In this document: positions 1 through 6,767 of the stretch, one piece after another
Position numbering within the stretch: the first letter of the stretch is position 1
How the letters are laid out: every line of letters starts with the position of its first letter
DNA from: Cyanobacteriota bacterium
GTDB lineage: Bacteria > Cyanobacteriota > Cyanobacteriia > PCC-6307 > Cyanobiaceae
DNA: 7,998 nt
Assembly: GCA_947463165.1 (NCBI GenBank)
Contig: CANHSW010000089.1
Location: 1 to 7,998, forward strand
Direction: 5' to 3'
Position numbers and translations under genes: made by a program
Notes under the pieces: generated by a model
The model's input: the letters and a program-made list of their open reading frames with translations, nothing else
Database searches by the model: none
Told to the model about the DNA's origin: nothing

Positions 1-744
1 GCTGCCGATCTCCTCCAACATCGCCAGCACATACTCGTTGGCACCGCCGTGCAGCGGCCCCGCCAAGGTGCCCACGGCCGAGGCCACGACGGCATAGGGA
101 TCGGTGAGGGTGCTGGCGGTTACCCGGGCGCTAAAGGTGCTGGCATTGAGACTGTGCTCGGCATGCAGAATCAAGCAGGCATCGAAAATTTGCGCCGCCA
201 GCGGATCCGGCACCCGCTCGGTGAGCATGTACAGAAAGTTGGACGAGAAGGGCAGATCGTCCCGGGGCTGGATCGGATCTTGACCCTTGCGAATTAACTG
301 AAATGCCGCCACCATCGTGGGGATTTTGGCAATCAGCCTCACCACCGCTTGATATATGTATTGAGGATCATCTAGGGCACGACGGGAATAAAACAGCCCC
401 AGGGATGCCGCACTGCTCTGCAGCGCATCCATCGGATGTCCCGAGGCGGGAAAACACTTCATCATGTCCCGGATGCGGAAGCTCACCCGGCGGTGCATCT
501 GCACCTCATGCTCGAATTCCGCCAGCTGATCGGCATCCGGCAGCTCTCCCCAAATCAGCAGATAAACCGTCTCCAGGAATGTGCTGTGGTTGGCCAGGTC
601 TTCGACGCTGTAGCCGCGATAGGTGAGTAAACCCTGTTGACCATCGATGTCGCAGATGGCCGAATGGGTAGCCGGGACCCCCTCCAGGCCGGGCCGAAAC
701 GAGAGCTCCCCCGCGCTTTGGGGGGCTTTCGGGGTCGCCGCCAT
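1..744 (-). CDS. gltA: Citrate synthase, N-terminal 248 residues (cut by window edge)
   Basis: Condenses oxaloacetate with acetyl-CoA to citrate in the cytoplasm, the entry step of the TCA pathway and the source of 2-oxoglutarate carbon. The frame is open from the ATG at 744 to the left edge. Visible family signatures are CDIDGQQGLLTYRGY (about residues 31-45), HAEHSLNASTF (194-204) and GPLHGGANE (229-237). H232 in the last one matches the catalytic histidine of the HGGAN motif. The second catalytic histidine and the Asp-containing C-terminal signature lie outside the window. The compact N-terminus suggests the short type I citrate/2-methylcitrate synthase class, about 370-390 residues when complete. 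The gene is third in a minus-strand run after DUF3352 and sixA, 69 bp beyond the sixA stop. No clear Shine-Dalgarno precedes the ATG, which is common in cyanobacteria. A methylcitrate synthase role cannot be excluded from sequence alone. Confidence 0.96.
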   Translation of the reverse strand, partial: MAATPKAPQSAGELSFRPGLEGVPATHSAICDIDGQQGLLTYRGYSVEDLANHSTFLETVYLLIWGELPDADQLAEFEHEVQMHRRVSFRIRDMMKCFPASGHPMDALQSSAASLGLFYSRRALDDPQYIYQAVVRLIAKIPTMVAAFQLIRKGQDPIQPRDDLPFSSNFLYMLTERVPDPLAAQIFDACLILHAEHSLNASTFSARVTASTLTDPYAVVASAVGTLAGPLHGGANEYVLAMLEEIGS

Positions 745-813
745 AGCTAAAACTGCCGCTTATGTCCTAATCGCAAACCTAGGCCCATCCATCGGTCCCG
801 CAAAGGCCCCTGG

Positions 814-1326
814 CTAGGAGCCAAGGCTGAGCAGCAACCGCGGGGTGAGCAGCAGCCGCAGGCTGGGCACTGGCGTGAGCACGATCAAGGCCAAGCCAGC
901 CTTCTTCAGCTGGATCGCACCGGCGGGGGCCCCCAACAGCCGGCAGGCCAATTGGCCCAGGTCGGGCTCATGGCCCACCAACATCAGCCGCGGGCAGCGG
1001 GATGCCAACACCAGGGGTAATGGATCGCCGCCAGGGGCCAGGGCCCCATCCAGCTCCAGCCGGGACGCCAAGCCCGCCGCCACGGCGATCTCGGCCGTCT
1101 GGCGGGCGCGGACCAGGGGACTGCTGAGCAGCCGGTCCGCCCCCAGCCCCAGCCGCAGCAGCTGGACGGCCACGGCGCGGCTGCGGCTCAGCCCCGCCGC
1201 CGTGAGCGGCCGCTCGCCATCGGCCTTGAGATCAGCACTGGCATCGGCACTGGGCTTGGCCCTTTCTGCGGCGATGCCATGCCGAAACAGCAGCAGTTCC
1301 CTTGCCGGTGCCTCGCTGCTGCCCAT
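814..1326 (-). CDS. sixA: SixA-type phosphohistidine phosphatase, histidine phosphatase superfamily
   Basis: A 170-residue small histidine phosphatase of the branch that removes phosphate from phosphohistidine on proteins; E. coli SixA (161 residues) acts on phosphorelay and PTS-type phosphohistidines. The catalytic LFRHG lies at residues 13-17, with H16 the nucleophile. It is followed by ERPLTAAG (38-45), SSPLVRARQTAEI (68-80) with the phosphate-binding arginine region, and LVGHEP (116-121), where H119 is the second catalytic histidine. GAIQLKKAG near residue 136 fits the SixA C-terminal pattern. No signal peptide is seen, so it should be cytosolic. The ATG lies only 3 nt after the TGA of the DUF3352 gene, so the two are probably co-transcribed and translationally coupled; gltA follows. 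The physiological substrate in cyanobacteria is not shown by the sequence. Other phosphatase activities in this superfamily are possible. Confidence 0.88.
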   Translation of the reverse strand: MGSSEAPARELLLFRHGIAAERAKPSADASADLKADGERPLTAAGLSRSRAVAVQLLRLGLGADRLLSSPLVRARQTAEIAVAAGLASRLELDGALAPGGDPLPLVLASRCPRLMLVGHEPDLGQLACRLLGAPAGAIQLKKAGLALIVLTPVPSLRLLLTPRLLLSLGS

Positions 1327-1329
1327 GGC

Positions 1330-3102
1330 TCAACCCAAATCCAGGCGGGCCATCAACCGCAGGCCATCGGCCTCGGGGGCCAAGGCCAGGCTGAGCCCCT
1401 GCACGGCATCGCCAAGCGGCGCACCGGCCAGGCCAGACAGCAGCCGCCAGCTACTCCACTGCTGCAACAGCCGCCTCGCCTGGGGGCCATCGACGGCCAG
1501 GCGGGCGGCTGCAGGCCGATCGATGGCCTGCAATTGCTTGAGGCGATCGCGGGGCTGCCGCCGCGATTCGGCCTGTTGCTGCAGCCGATCCAGGCCATGG
1601 GCCCACCAGGCCAGATCAGCATCCACGGCGCGCACTCCCACCAGTTCCGCCTGCAGCTGGCGAGCATCACCCCTGCCCCTGCGTCCGGGGGCTGGGGCGG
1701 CCAGATGGGTCCACACCGTCGAGGGGCGGCCATCGGCCAGGGTCAAGGGCGCGGCGATCAGCCCCTGGGCCGCCAGGGCCGGCTCCAGATCGCCGGGGGC
1801 GGGCTCCCCGGCGGCGGTGCCGAGCAGCCAGCCATCCCTGCCTTCCGCCCAGAGCAGGGGGCCGGCATCGGCGGCCATCACCAGGCCGGGCAGGGGGCCG
1901 CTGGCCGCACCGAGGCTGCGATCCCAGAGGGGCTGGAGCAGGCCCAGCAACTGGCGGGGATCGTTCAGCAAAGCGAGGCTGGAGGCCTCGCCGCGCAGGT
2001 GGGCCAGCAGCTCCGCCCCCACCTCTTGATTCAAGGCTGGGGGAGCGGCGAGGGGGGCCAGGGGGGGCTTGGCGACCGCGCCCCCGAGATCAACACCGTT
2101 ATCAACACCAATTTCAGCGGCGATATCAGAGTTGACATCAGCGGCCAGCTCCGCCCCGGGATCACTGGCGCCCTCTGCACCGGGATCGCTCGGGAGATCG
2201 GCCCTGGCGACGGCCAGCTCCACCGCCAGGCTGGCCCCATCGGGGCGCAGGGAGGCGATCAGGCCGGTGATGCCCGCCTCGCTGCCCAGGTCCTTGGGGA
2301 TACCGAGCCAGGGGGCCAGGGCCGGCGGGCGGGCCACCAACAGGGCCATGCCCCTGCCCAGATCGGCCACGCCGCGGCGGAAGGCATCGCTGGAGGCCAG
2401 GTTCAGGGCATCGATCTGGGACACATCCAGGGCCTGCTCCAGCACCCCCCGGCCGGAGGCGATCAGCACCAGGTCGTCGTCGATCAAGGCGGTGGCGATG
2501 GGTGTGGCGATAGGTGTGGCGATAGGTGTGGCGATGGGTGTGGCGATAGGTGTGGTTTTGGCTCCCACCAGGGCACCGCGACCGCTGATCAAGCCCATGC
2601 CGCGGTAGCGGCTGATCTGCAGGTCGGTGCCGGCCAGGCTGCGGCTCTGCCAGAAGCGCTGCAGGAATCTGCGGGCGCCCTCGCCATCGCGACTGCGCAG
2701 GCTCAAAAGCCAGCCAGCGGCACCGCCCTCGCCCTGATTCGAGCCGATCAGGGCGAAGCCGATCTCAGGACCGAGCCAGCTGGCCAATTCGCTGGGGTAA
2801 TCGAGGCCGGCGGCCGCGAAGCCGCCATCCCTGAGCTGGGCCACGGCCTCGGCGGCGGCCCGGCGCTGGCGGGGGGCGACAACGGCCCGGGCATAGCCCA
2901 GGGGCTCCTCGCCATCGGTGAGCAGAAACAAACTCAAAGGCGCCTGGCGCGGCACGAAGCGGGCGGCTAGCGGCACCACCAGGGGGCGGTGTTGCAACTG
3001 CAATGGCGAGCGGTTGAGCACCAGCCACCAGGCGCCGCCACCGAGGCCCAGCAGCCCCAGGGCCAGCGACAGTAAAACCGCCAGGAACGGACGGGCCTTC
3101 AT
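1330..3102 (-). CDS. DUF3352 family membrane-anchored protein of unknown function
   Basis: A 590-residue protein that I assign to the cyanobacterial DUF3352 family by overall pattern; its function is unknown. The N-terminus is MKARPFLA followed by a hydrophobic stretch, about residues 7-29, ending WWLVL. This is a typical single signal anchor with positive charges on the cytoplasmic side, so the bulk is probably periplasmic or lumenal. The rest is Ala/Leu-rich and soluble-looking, with ALIDDDLVLIASGRGVLEQ after a TPIA tandem repeat (184-203). A second repeat-built acidic insert lies at 305-339, and a Pro/Ala linker follows. I chose the ATG at 3102 because it gives a clean anchor. An in-frame ATG at 3126 would add eight residues, but it lies inside a palindrome with its GGGCAGG directly abutting. 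The gene is first in the minus-strand run with sixA and gltA and diverges from the rhodanese gene 53 bp away. Confidence 0.8.
   Translation of the reverse strand: MKARPFLAVLLSLALGLLGLGGGAWWLVLNRSPLQLQHRPLVVPLAARFVPRQAPLSLFLLTDGEEPLGYARAVVAPRQRRAAAEAVAQLRDGGFAAAGLDYPSELASWLGPEIGFALIGSNQGEGGAAGWLLSLRSRDGEGARRFLQRFWQSRSLAGTDLQISRYRGMGLISGRGALVGAKTTPIATPIATPIATPIATPIATALIDDDLVLIASGRGVLEQALDVSQIDALNLASSDAFRRGVADLGRGMALLVARPPALAPWLGIPKDLGSEAGITGLIASLRPDGASLAVELAVARADLPSDPGAEGASDPGAELAADVNSDIAAEIGVDNGVDLGGAVAKPPLAPLAAPPALNQEVGAELLAHLRGEASSLALLNDPRQLLGLLQPLWDRSLGAASGPLPGLVMAADAGPLLWAEGRDGWLLGTAAGEPAPGDLEPALAAQGLIAAPLTLADGRPSTVWTHLAAPAPGRRGRGDARQLQAELVGVRAVDADLAWWAHGLDRLQQQAESRRQPRDRLKQLQAIDRPAAARLAVDGPQARRLLQQWSSWRLLSGLAGAPLGDAVQGLSLALAPEADGLRLMARLDLG
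1543..1550. repeat. Single HIP1 octamer GCGATCGC
   Basis: The highly iterated palindrome GCGATCGC of many cyanobacteria occurs once, inside the DUF3352 coding region. I found no other exact copy in the window, only partial matches. This fits picocyanobacterial genomes, where HIP1 is not strongly enriched, better than beta-cyanobacteria. Confidence 0.6.
2086..2190 (-). repeat. Repeat-built acidic insert in the DUF3352 gene (2 x 24 bp plus 5 x 12 bp)
   Basis: On the coding strand, two 24-bp units encode SDPGAEGA and SDPGAELA (2190-2143). Five degenerate 12-bp units follow at 2145-2086, encoding AADV, NSDI, AAEI, GVDN and GVDL. The shared pattern is an acidic residue, GAT or GAA, at the third codon of each unit. 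The units are AT-richer than the flanking gene. The length is a multiple of three, so the frame is kept. It probably forms a flexible acidic linker between two parts of the protein. Confidence 0.75.
2494..2553 (-). repeat. Five in-frame 12-bp tandem repeats encoding TPIA
   Basis: Five head-to-tail copies of ACACC(T/C)ATCGCC encode (TPIA)x5. The copies differ only at the third base of the proline codon (CCT, CCC, CCT, CCT, CCC in coding order), which is synonymous. A partial unit, ACC GCC, follows. Near-identity at the DNA level points to recent slippage expansion. It lies between GRGALVGAK and ALIDDDLVL, probably in a surface loop that tolerates length change. Confidence 0.93.
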
Positions 3103-3111
3103 GCGCCCCAA

Positions 3112-3131
3112 GCAGGATGGCCCCATCCTGC
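3112..3131. promoter_or_regulatory. Near-perfect 20-bp palindrome between divergent genes, possible operator
   Basis: GCAGGATGG and its exact reverse complement CCATCCTGC are separated by two bases (CC). The site sits in the 53-bp gap between the start of the DUF3352 gene (3102, minus) and that of the rhodanese gene (3156, plus). The symmetry and position suit a dimeric repressor site acting on both genes. In RNA it would instead be an 8-bp stem with a GCCC loop, on either strand. There is no T-run, so it is unlikely to be a terminator. The ATG in each arm creates spurious upstream starts at 3117 (+) and 3126 (-). Confidence 0.5.
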
Positions 3132-3155
3132 CCGCTACCCCGGCTAAGCCGCCCC

Positions 3156-3512
3156 ATGAGCAACCCCCCAGCCACCCCGATCGCCATCGGCGTCGGCGAC
3201 CTGCAGGCCCGCCTGGTGGCGGGAGAAGCCATCCAACTGGTGGATGTGCGAGAAGACGCGGAACTGGCCATCGCCCGGCTGCCCCACCCGGTGGTGCATC
3301 TGCCGCTAAGCCGCTCGGCCGACTGGCTGGAGCAGCTGAACGAACTGCTGGACCCCGACCGTCCCGTGGCGGTGCTGTGCCATGCGGGGATGCGCAGCTG
3401 GCACTTCGGCTGCTGGCTGATCGAACAGCGGGGCTATGGCCAGGTGTGGAACATTCAAGGCGGCATCGAAGCCTGGAGCGTGGAGCTGGACGCCACTGTT
3501 CCTCGCTATTAA
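3156..3512 (+). CDS. Single-domain rhodanese-like sulfurtransferase
   Basis: A 118-residue single rhodanese domain that probably carries sulfane sulfur as a cysteine persulfide, or acts as a rhodanese-like binding module, in the cytoplasm. The active-site loop VLCHAGMRS (residues 73-81) holds the catalytic C75. IQLVDVRED (26-34) is the conserved CH2A-type DVRE element, and VWNIQGGIEAWS (97-108) is the typical C-terminal motif. The length matches GlpE/PspE-type stand-alone domains and there is no signal peptide. An upstream in-frame ATG at 3117 would add thirteen residues, but it lies in the palindrome and adds a non-conserved Pro/Arg-rich tail, so the ATG at 3156 is preferred. The gene diverges from DUF3352 and precedes hrcA by 276 bp on the same strand. 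The sulfur acceptor is unknown. The downstream cysC is too distant to imply a pathway link. Confidence 0.9.
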   Translation: MSNPPATPIAIGVGDLQARLVAGEAIQLVDVREDAELAIARLPHPVVHLPLSRSADWLEQLNELLDPDRPVAVLCHAGMRSWHFGCWLIEQRGYGQVWNIQGGIEAWSVELDATVPRY

Positions 3513-3788
3513 TTCCCTAGAAAACGGGCCGAGCCAGAAAACTGGAGCCAGGCAGCCATCTCCAGCCGCGGTTGCCGCCAAGCTGAAAGTTAACCAGCAC
3601 TATTACTTCACTCCTCCTTCGCTCACGCCTCGCTCCGCTCCCAAGGCGCCACCCCCCAAGGCCTCTGCTCTGCCGGGATCTCGATCAACGCCTCTCCCCC
3701 GCCGAAACCTCGCTCCGCTCGCCAGTTCAGCCTCCGCTCGCAGCCTTAGATCAGCTCCCCCATCCGCGATCCGTTCCCTTCCGCCACC
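3513..3788 (+). other. Pyrimidine-rich leader upstream of hrcA
   Basis: This 276-bp stretch between the rhodanese stop and the hrcA start holds no credible gene. From about 3607 the plus strand is strongly C/T-rich, with few purine runs and no clear Shine-Dalgarno. A weak 6+6 bp inverted repeat, CTGGAG (3542-3547) and CTCCAG (3560-3565), follows the rhodanese gene, but without a T-run it is not a convincing terminator. No CIRCE element (TTAGCACTC-N9-GAGTGCTAA) was seen, so hrcA does not look autoregulated through CIRCE here. An hrcA promoter probably lies within this region, but I could not place it. Confidence 0.5.
3628..3720 (+). repeat. Two exact 13-bp direct repeats 80 bp apart in the hrcA leader
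   Basis: CCTCGCTCCGCTC occurs at 3628-3640 and again at 3708-3720. Shorter relatives flank the pair: CCTTCGCTC at 3617-3625 and CCTCCGCTCGC at 3731-3741. Such CGCTCCGCTC-like words are the kind of short iterated spacer sequence seen between cyanobacterial genes. No function is shown. Confidence 0.6.
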
Positions 3789-4817
3789 TTGTCCTCCGCC
3801 CGTCCAGCCCCCACCAACCGCGACCGCAGCGCTGAGGCAGGCCTGTCCAACCGCCAACGGGAGGTGCTGCGGCTGGCCGTGCGCCACTACGTGGACACGA
3901 TGGAACCGGTGGGCAGCAGAACGCTGGTGCTGCGCTTCGGGTTACCGGACAGCCCCGCCACCGTGCGGTCGGCGATGGGGGTGCTCTCCCAGCGGGGTCT
4001 GCTCACCCAACCCCACACATCCGCCGGTCGCATCCCCAGCCAACAGGGCTACCGGCTTTACGTAAATCAGTTGCTGCCGGCCCCCGGTGCCGTGGCCCTG
4101 CAGCTGGAGCGGGAGCTGGCTGGCTTGAGCCTGCAGTGGGCGGCGCTCGACGACCTGCTGCTGCACCTGAGCCGACGCCTGGCCGAGCTCACCGGCCTGC
4201 TCAGCCTGATCACCCGGCCGCGGCCGCCGCTGGCGCAGCTGAGGGCCCTGCGGCTGGTGCCGAGCGGGGAGCGGTTGCTGGTGTTTTTGGTGCAGGGGGC
4301 GGTGACCACCAGCAGTCTCAACCTGCGACTACCGGGCCTGGCCGCCGCCCAGTTGCCGGCCTTGGAGCGCTGGGCCAACCAGCGGCTGGAAAACAGCGAT
4401 GGCCAATTGCCCTGGAGCCAATTGCCTGCGGAACTGCGCCTCAGCGGCGGGCTGCTGCACCAGGCCCTGGACAGCCACTCCCAACTGCAACCGCAGAGCG
4501 GTAGCGACACCTGGGCGGCGGGGCTGGGGGGCCTGCTGGGCCAGCCGGATTTCAGCGACGGCCAGTCGCTGCTGCCCCTGGTGCAGCTGATGGAGACAAA
4601 CCCCCAGCAACTGTTGGGGCCAGGGGAGGCGATCTGGATCGGCAGCGAACATCCGCAGCGAGCCCTGGCGGACTGCGCCGTAGTGCAGGCCAATTACCGC
4701 AGTGCCGATGGCGGCCAGGGCTCGGTGGCCCTGGTGGGCCCGATGCGCATGGCCTATGCCACCGCCCGGGCGGCGGTGCGCTCCATCGCCCGGGTGCTGG
4801 AGCGCCTGTTGACCTAG
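3789..4817 (+). CDS. hrcA: Heat-inducible transcription repressor HrcA
   Basis: A 342-residue protein, normal length for HrcA, the dimeric repressor that binds CIRCE inverted repeats ahead of groESL (and often dnaK) and is kept active by GroEL. The N-terminal winged helix-turn-helix spans about residues 19-92: LSNRQREVLRLAVRHYVDT, EPVGSRTL, SPATVRSAMGVLSQRGLL and the hallmark PHTSAGRIPSQQGYRLYV (75-92). The GAF-like/dimerisation region follows. The C-terminal hallmark GSVALVGPMRMAYA (311-324) and a final helix ending ERLLT close the protein. The start is a TTG at 3789. A stop at 3747 closes the frame upstream, and the first ATG (residue 38) would cut into the HTH, so a non-ATG start is needed. 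No good ribosome-binding site precedes it. It faces trpB tail to tail with 12 bp between stops. No CIRCE is visible in the window, so its targets must lie elsewhere. Confidence 0.95.
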   Translation: MSSARPAPTNRDRSAEAGLSNRQREVLRLAVRHYVDTMEPVGSRTLVLRFGLPDSPATVRSAMGVLSQRGLLTQPHTSAGRIPSQQGYRLYVNQLLPAPGAVALQLERELAGLSLQWAALDDLLLHLSRRLAELTGLLSLITRPRPPLAQLRALRLVPSGERLLVFLVQGAVTTSSLNLRLPGLAAAQLPALERWANQRLENSDGQLPWSQLPAELRLSGGLLHQALDSHSQLQPQSGSDTWAAGLGGLLGQPDFSDGQSLLPLVQLMETNPQQLLGPGEAIWIGSEHPQRALADCAVVQANYRSADGGQGSVALVGPMRMAYATARAAVRSIARVLERLLT

Positions 4818-4829
4818 CCCCCTCCCTAT

Positions 4830-6086
4830 TCAGCCCAGCTGTTCGGCCAGCCGCTCGGCCACTGTGTTTACGTCCTTGTCGCCGCGACCGGAGAGGTTGA
4901 GCACCACCTCGGTGCCGGGGGCCAGCTGGGGACAGAGCCATTCCAGGGCGGCGAAGGCATGGGCGGTTTCCAGGGCCGGGATGATCCCCTCCAGCTCACT
5001 CACCCGCCGCAGGGCGTCCAGGGCCTGGTCGTCGGTGACGGCGGCGTATTCGGCCCGGCCAATCTGGCGCAGGTAGCTGTGTTCGGGCCCCACACCCGGG
5101 TAATCCAGGCCAGCGCTGATCGAGTGGGCCTCCTGCACCTGACCCTCGGCGTCCTGGAGCAGCAAACTCATGGCACCATGCAGTACGCCCACCCGGCCCT
5201 CGGTGATCGTGGCGGCATGGCGGCCGCTGGCCACCCCCTCGCCGGCCGCCTCGACGCCAATCAGCCGCACGCTGGTATCGGGCACAAAGGCATGGAACAG
5301 CCCCATGGCATTGGAGCCGCCGCCAACGCAGGCGATCAGCACATCGGGAAGCCCCCCGAAGGCTTCGGCGCACTGGGCCTTGGCCTCCTGGCCGATCACG
5401 GCGTGGAAGTCGCGCACCAGCATCGGATAGGGATGGGGGCCGGCCACCGAACCGAGGATGTAGTGGGTGGTCTCCACGTTGGTGACCCAGTCGCGGATGG
5501 CCTCGCTGGTGGCGTCCTTGAGGGTGGCGCTGCCGGCGGTCACCGGCTCCACCCTGGCCCCGAGCAGGCGCATGCGGAACACATTCAGGGCCTGGCGGCG
5601 CATGTCCTCAGCGCCCATATAGATCACGCAATCCAGGCCGAAACGGGCACAGACCGTGGCCGTGGCCACGCCGTGCTGACCGGCGCCGGTCTCGGCGATG
5701 ATCCGCCGCTTGCCCATGCGCAGGGCCAGCAGCGCCTGGCCGAGGGCGTTATTGATCTTGTGGGCGCCGGTGTGGTTGAGGTCTTCCCGCTTCAGCCAAA
5801 TGCGAGGCCCGCCCTCTGGCCTGGCGTAGTGGGCGGTCAACCGCTCCGCTTCGTAGAGGGGCGTGGCGCGACCCACATAGGTTTTTAGAAGTTGGTTCAG
5901 CCGGGTGGTGAAGGCCGGATCGGCCCAGGCCTCGGCGGCGGCCCGCTCCAACTCGGCCAGGGCCGGCATCAGGGTTTCCGGCACGTACTGGCCGCCAAAG
6001 GGGCCAAAGCGGCCGCTGGCATCGGGCCGCACGGCTGGTTGCAGGGCCGTCAGGTCACCCTGCTGCGGTGGATGGAGAAGGGTCAC
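4830..6086 (-). CDS. trpB: Tryptophan synthase beta chain
   Basis: Forms L-tryptophan from indole and L-serine using pyridoxal phosphate, as the beta subunit of the cytosolic alpha2beta2 complex. The 418 residues match the family. Conserved parts are [19 protein letters not shown] (25-43) and [19 protein letters not shown] (99-117), with K110 the Schiff-base lysine. [12 protein letters not shown] (128-139) carries catalytic E132. The phosphate-binding GGGSNA lies at 255-260 and the C-terminal SGRGDKD at 399-405. All key residues are present, so it should be active. The start is the GTG at 6086. An in-frame TAG two codons upstream (6095-6093) blocks extension, and an ATG directly precedes that TAG. 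The next candidate, a GTG at residue 19, would drop variable N-terminal residues only. No trpA or other trp gene is adjacent, as is usual for scattered cyanobacterial trp genes. It diverges from the SUI1 gene 98 bp away. Confidence 0.97.
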   Translation of the reverse strand: MTLLHPPQQGDLTALQPAVRPDASGRFGPFGGQYVPETLMPALAELERAAAEAWADPAFTTRLNQLLKTYVGRATPLYEAERLTAHYARPEGGPRIWLKREDLNHTGAHKINNALGQALLALRMGKRRIIAETGAGQHGVATATVCARFGLDCVIYMGAEDMRRQALNVFRMRLLGARVEPVTAGSATLKDATSEAIRDWVTNVETTHYILGSVAGPHPYPMLVRDFHAVIGQEAKAQCAEAFGGLPDVLIACVGGGSNAMGLFHAFVPDTSVRLIGVEAAGEGVASGRHAATITEGRVGVLHGAMSLLLQDAEGQVQEAHSISAGLDYPGVGPEHSYLRQIGRAEYAAVTDDQALDALRRVSELEGIIPALETAHAFAALEWLCPQLAPGTEVVLNLSGRGDKDVNTVAERLAEQLG

Positions 6087-6167
6087 CGGCGGCTACATCG
6101 CTAGGCCCCAGCGTAGGCAGACAAGGCCACCAACCCGCCTGCCACGATGGCTCAAAGCGAAGCTTCC

Positions 6168-6174
6168 AGGGGAG
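6168..6174 (+). promoter_or_regulatory. Shine-Dalgarno AGGGGAG that fixes the SUI1-family start
   Basis: AGGGGAG lies 10 nt before the ATG at 6185. It supports that ATG over the much longer open frame beginning at 6068, whose extra 39 residues overlap the 5' end of trpB on the other strand and resemble no SUI1 protein. Confidence 0.65.
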
Positions 6175-6184
6175 CGATCGGCCG

Positions 6185-6502
6185 ATGGCCAAGGGCGGCT
6201 GGCAGGAATTCAGCAGTGCCGAGAGCCTGGCCCGGCCGCAGGCCAGCGCCACGCCCAAGGCCCAGCAAAGGGTGCGGGTGCAACGCACCAAAGCGGGCAA
6301 GGGCGGCAAGTTGGTAACGGCGATCACCGGCCTGGCCATCCCGGAAGCCGAGCTCAAGGCCCTGCTCAAGCAGCTGAAGGCCGAGGCCGGCACCGGCGGC
6401 ACCGTGAAGGAGGGCGTGATCGAACTGCAGGGCGACCAGGTGAGCACCGCCCTGGCGGCCCTGGAGCGGGCTGGCTTCCGACCCAAGCAGGCCGGCGGCT
6501 GA
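6185..6502 (+). CDS. SUI1/YciH-family translation initiation factor-like protein
   Basis: A 105-residue protein of the eIF1/SUI1 family. Eukaryotic eIF1 controls start-codon fidelity on the small ribosomal subunit. The bacterial YciH branch binds the 30S subunit and is thought to influence initiation. The SUI1 fold is seen as RVRVQRTKAGKGGKLVTAITGL (pieces at 29-50), then LLKQLKAEAGTGGTVKEGVIELQGDQ (pieces at 60-85, including GTGGTVKEG) and a final helix ALAALERAGF (89-98). The first 28 residues are Ala/Ser/Pro-rich and look disordered, as in related bacterial proteins. It diverges from trpB. Downstream lies a long gap before cysC, so it is probably transcribed alone or with only weak read-through into cysC. 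The role in cyanobacteria is not established. Confidence 0.92.
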   Translation: MAKGGWQEFSSAESLARPQASATPKAQQRVRVQRTKAGKGGKLVTAITGLAIPEAELKALLKQLKAEAGTGGTVKEGVIELQGDQVSTALAALERAGFRPKQAGG

Positions 6503-6526
6503 GGCGGGGCCATCGCCTGGAAAGAG

Positions 6527-6543
6527 CCTGCCAATAAAGCAGG
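6527..6543 (+). terminator. Weak hairpin after the SUI1-family gene, doubtful terminator
   Basis: CCTGC and GCAGG form a 5-bp stem with a 7-nt loop (CAATAAA), 24 nt past the SUI1-family stop. There is no T-run after it, so it is at best a weak or factor-dependent terminator, or a 3' end stabiliser. Confidence 0.2.
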
Positions 6544-6767
6544 ATTGCGCCTGGCCAGGGTTTGCGACCATGCGGGGCTTGCGCCTAGAAGCGGAGGGCA
6601 ACCAAGCGGAGCAAAGGTATTTGTGGCACCAATAATCACTGCCTATTCAGCCTCCGCAGGCCAGGCATGTGCCCGGAAAGCGCCAGGCATCGCCATTGCT
6701 ATCGCAGCTAGACATAAGAGCACTTCGAAAAATCGCCCATTCCGCTCGCCAAAACGAGGGGAAAACC

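Noticed and set aside
845..2970. Very long plus-strand open frames (394 and 563 codons) opposite sixA and DUF3352
   Set aside because: They are antisense shadows of real minus-strand genes in high-GC DNA. Their translations are Ser/Arg/Ala- or Gly/Gln/Ala-rich with no domain motif, while the minus-strand products have clear motifs.
3117..3155. Longer rhodanese N-terminus from the ATG at 3117
   Set aside because: The extra residues fall in the palindrome and lie outside the domain. The rhodanese domain needs only the start at 3156.
3581..3610. Possible CIRCE-like site (CCAGCACTATTACTTCACTCC region) before hrcA
   Set aside because: It contains only a loose half-match to TTAGCACTC and no GAGTGCTAA partner at the required spacing.
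3601..3625. Yfr1-like small-RNA motif (ACTCCTC) in the hrcA leader
   Set aside because: ACTCCTC is followed by CTTC rather than the conserved ACAC, and no flanking stem-loops fit.
3603..3887. 94-residue minus-strand frame in the hrcA leader
   Set aside because: It is a Gly/Arg/Ala-rich product of the C/T-skewed strand, overlaps the hrcA HTH coding region and has no motif.
4959..5888. 309-codon plus-strand frame opposite trpB
   Set aside because: It is the antisense shadow of a full-length TrpB with all catalytic motifs. The His/Gly/Ala-rich product shows no family.
6068..6184. N-terminal extension of the SUI1-family protein from 6068
   Set aside because: It overlaps the trpB 5' end, has no SUI1 similarity, and a good Shine-Dalgarno precedes the ATG at 6185.
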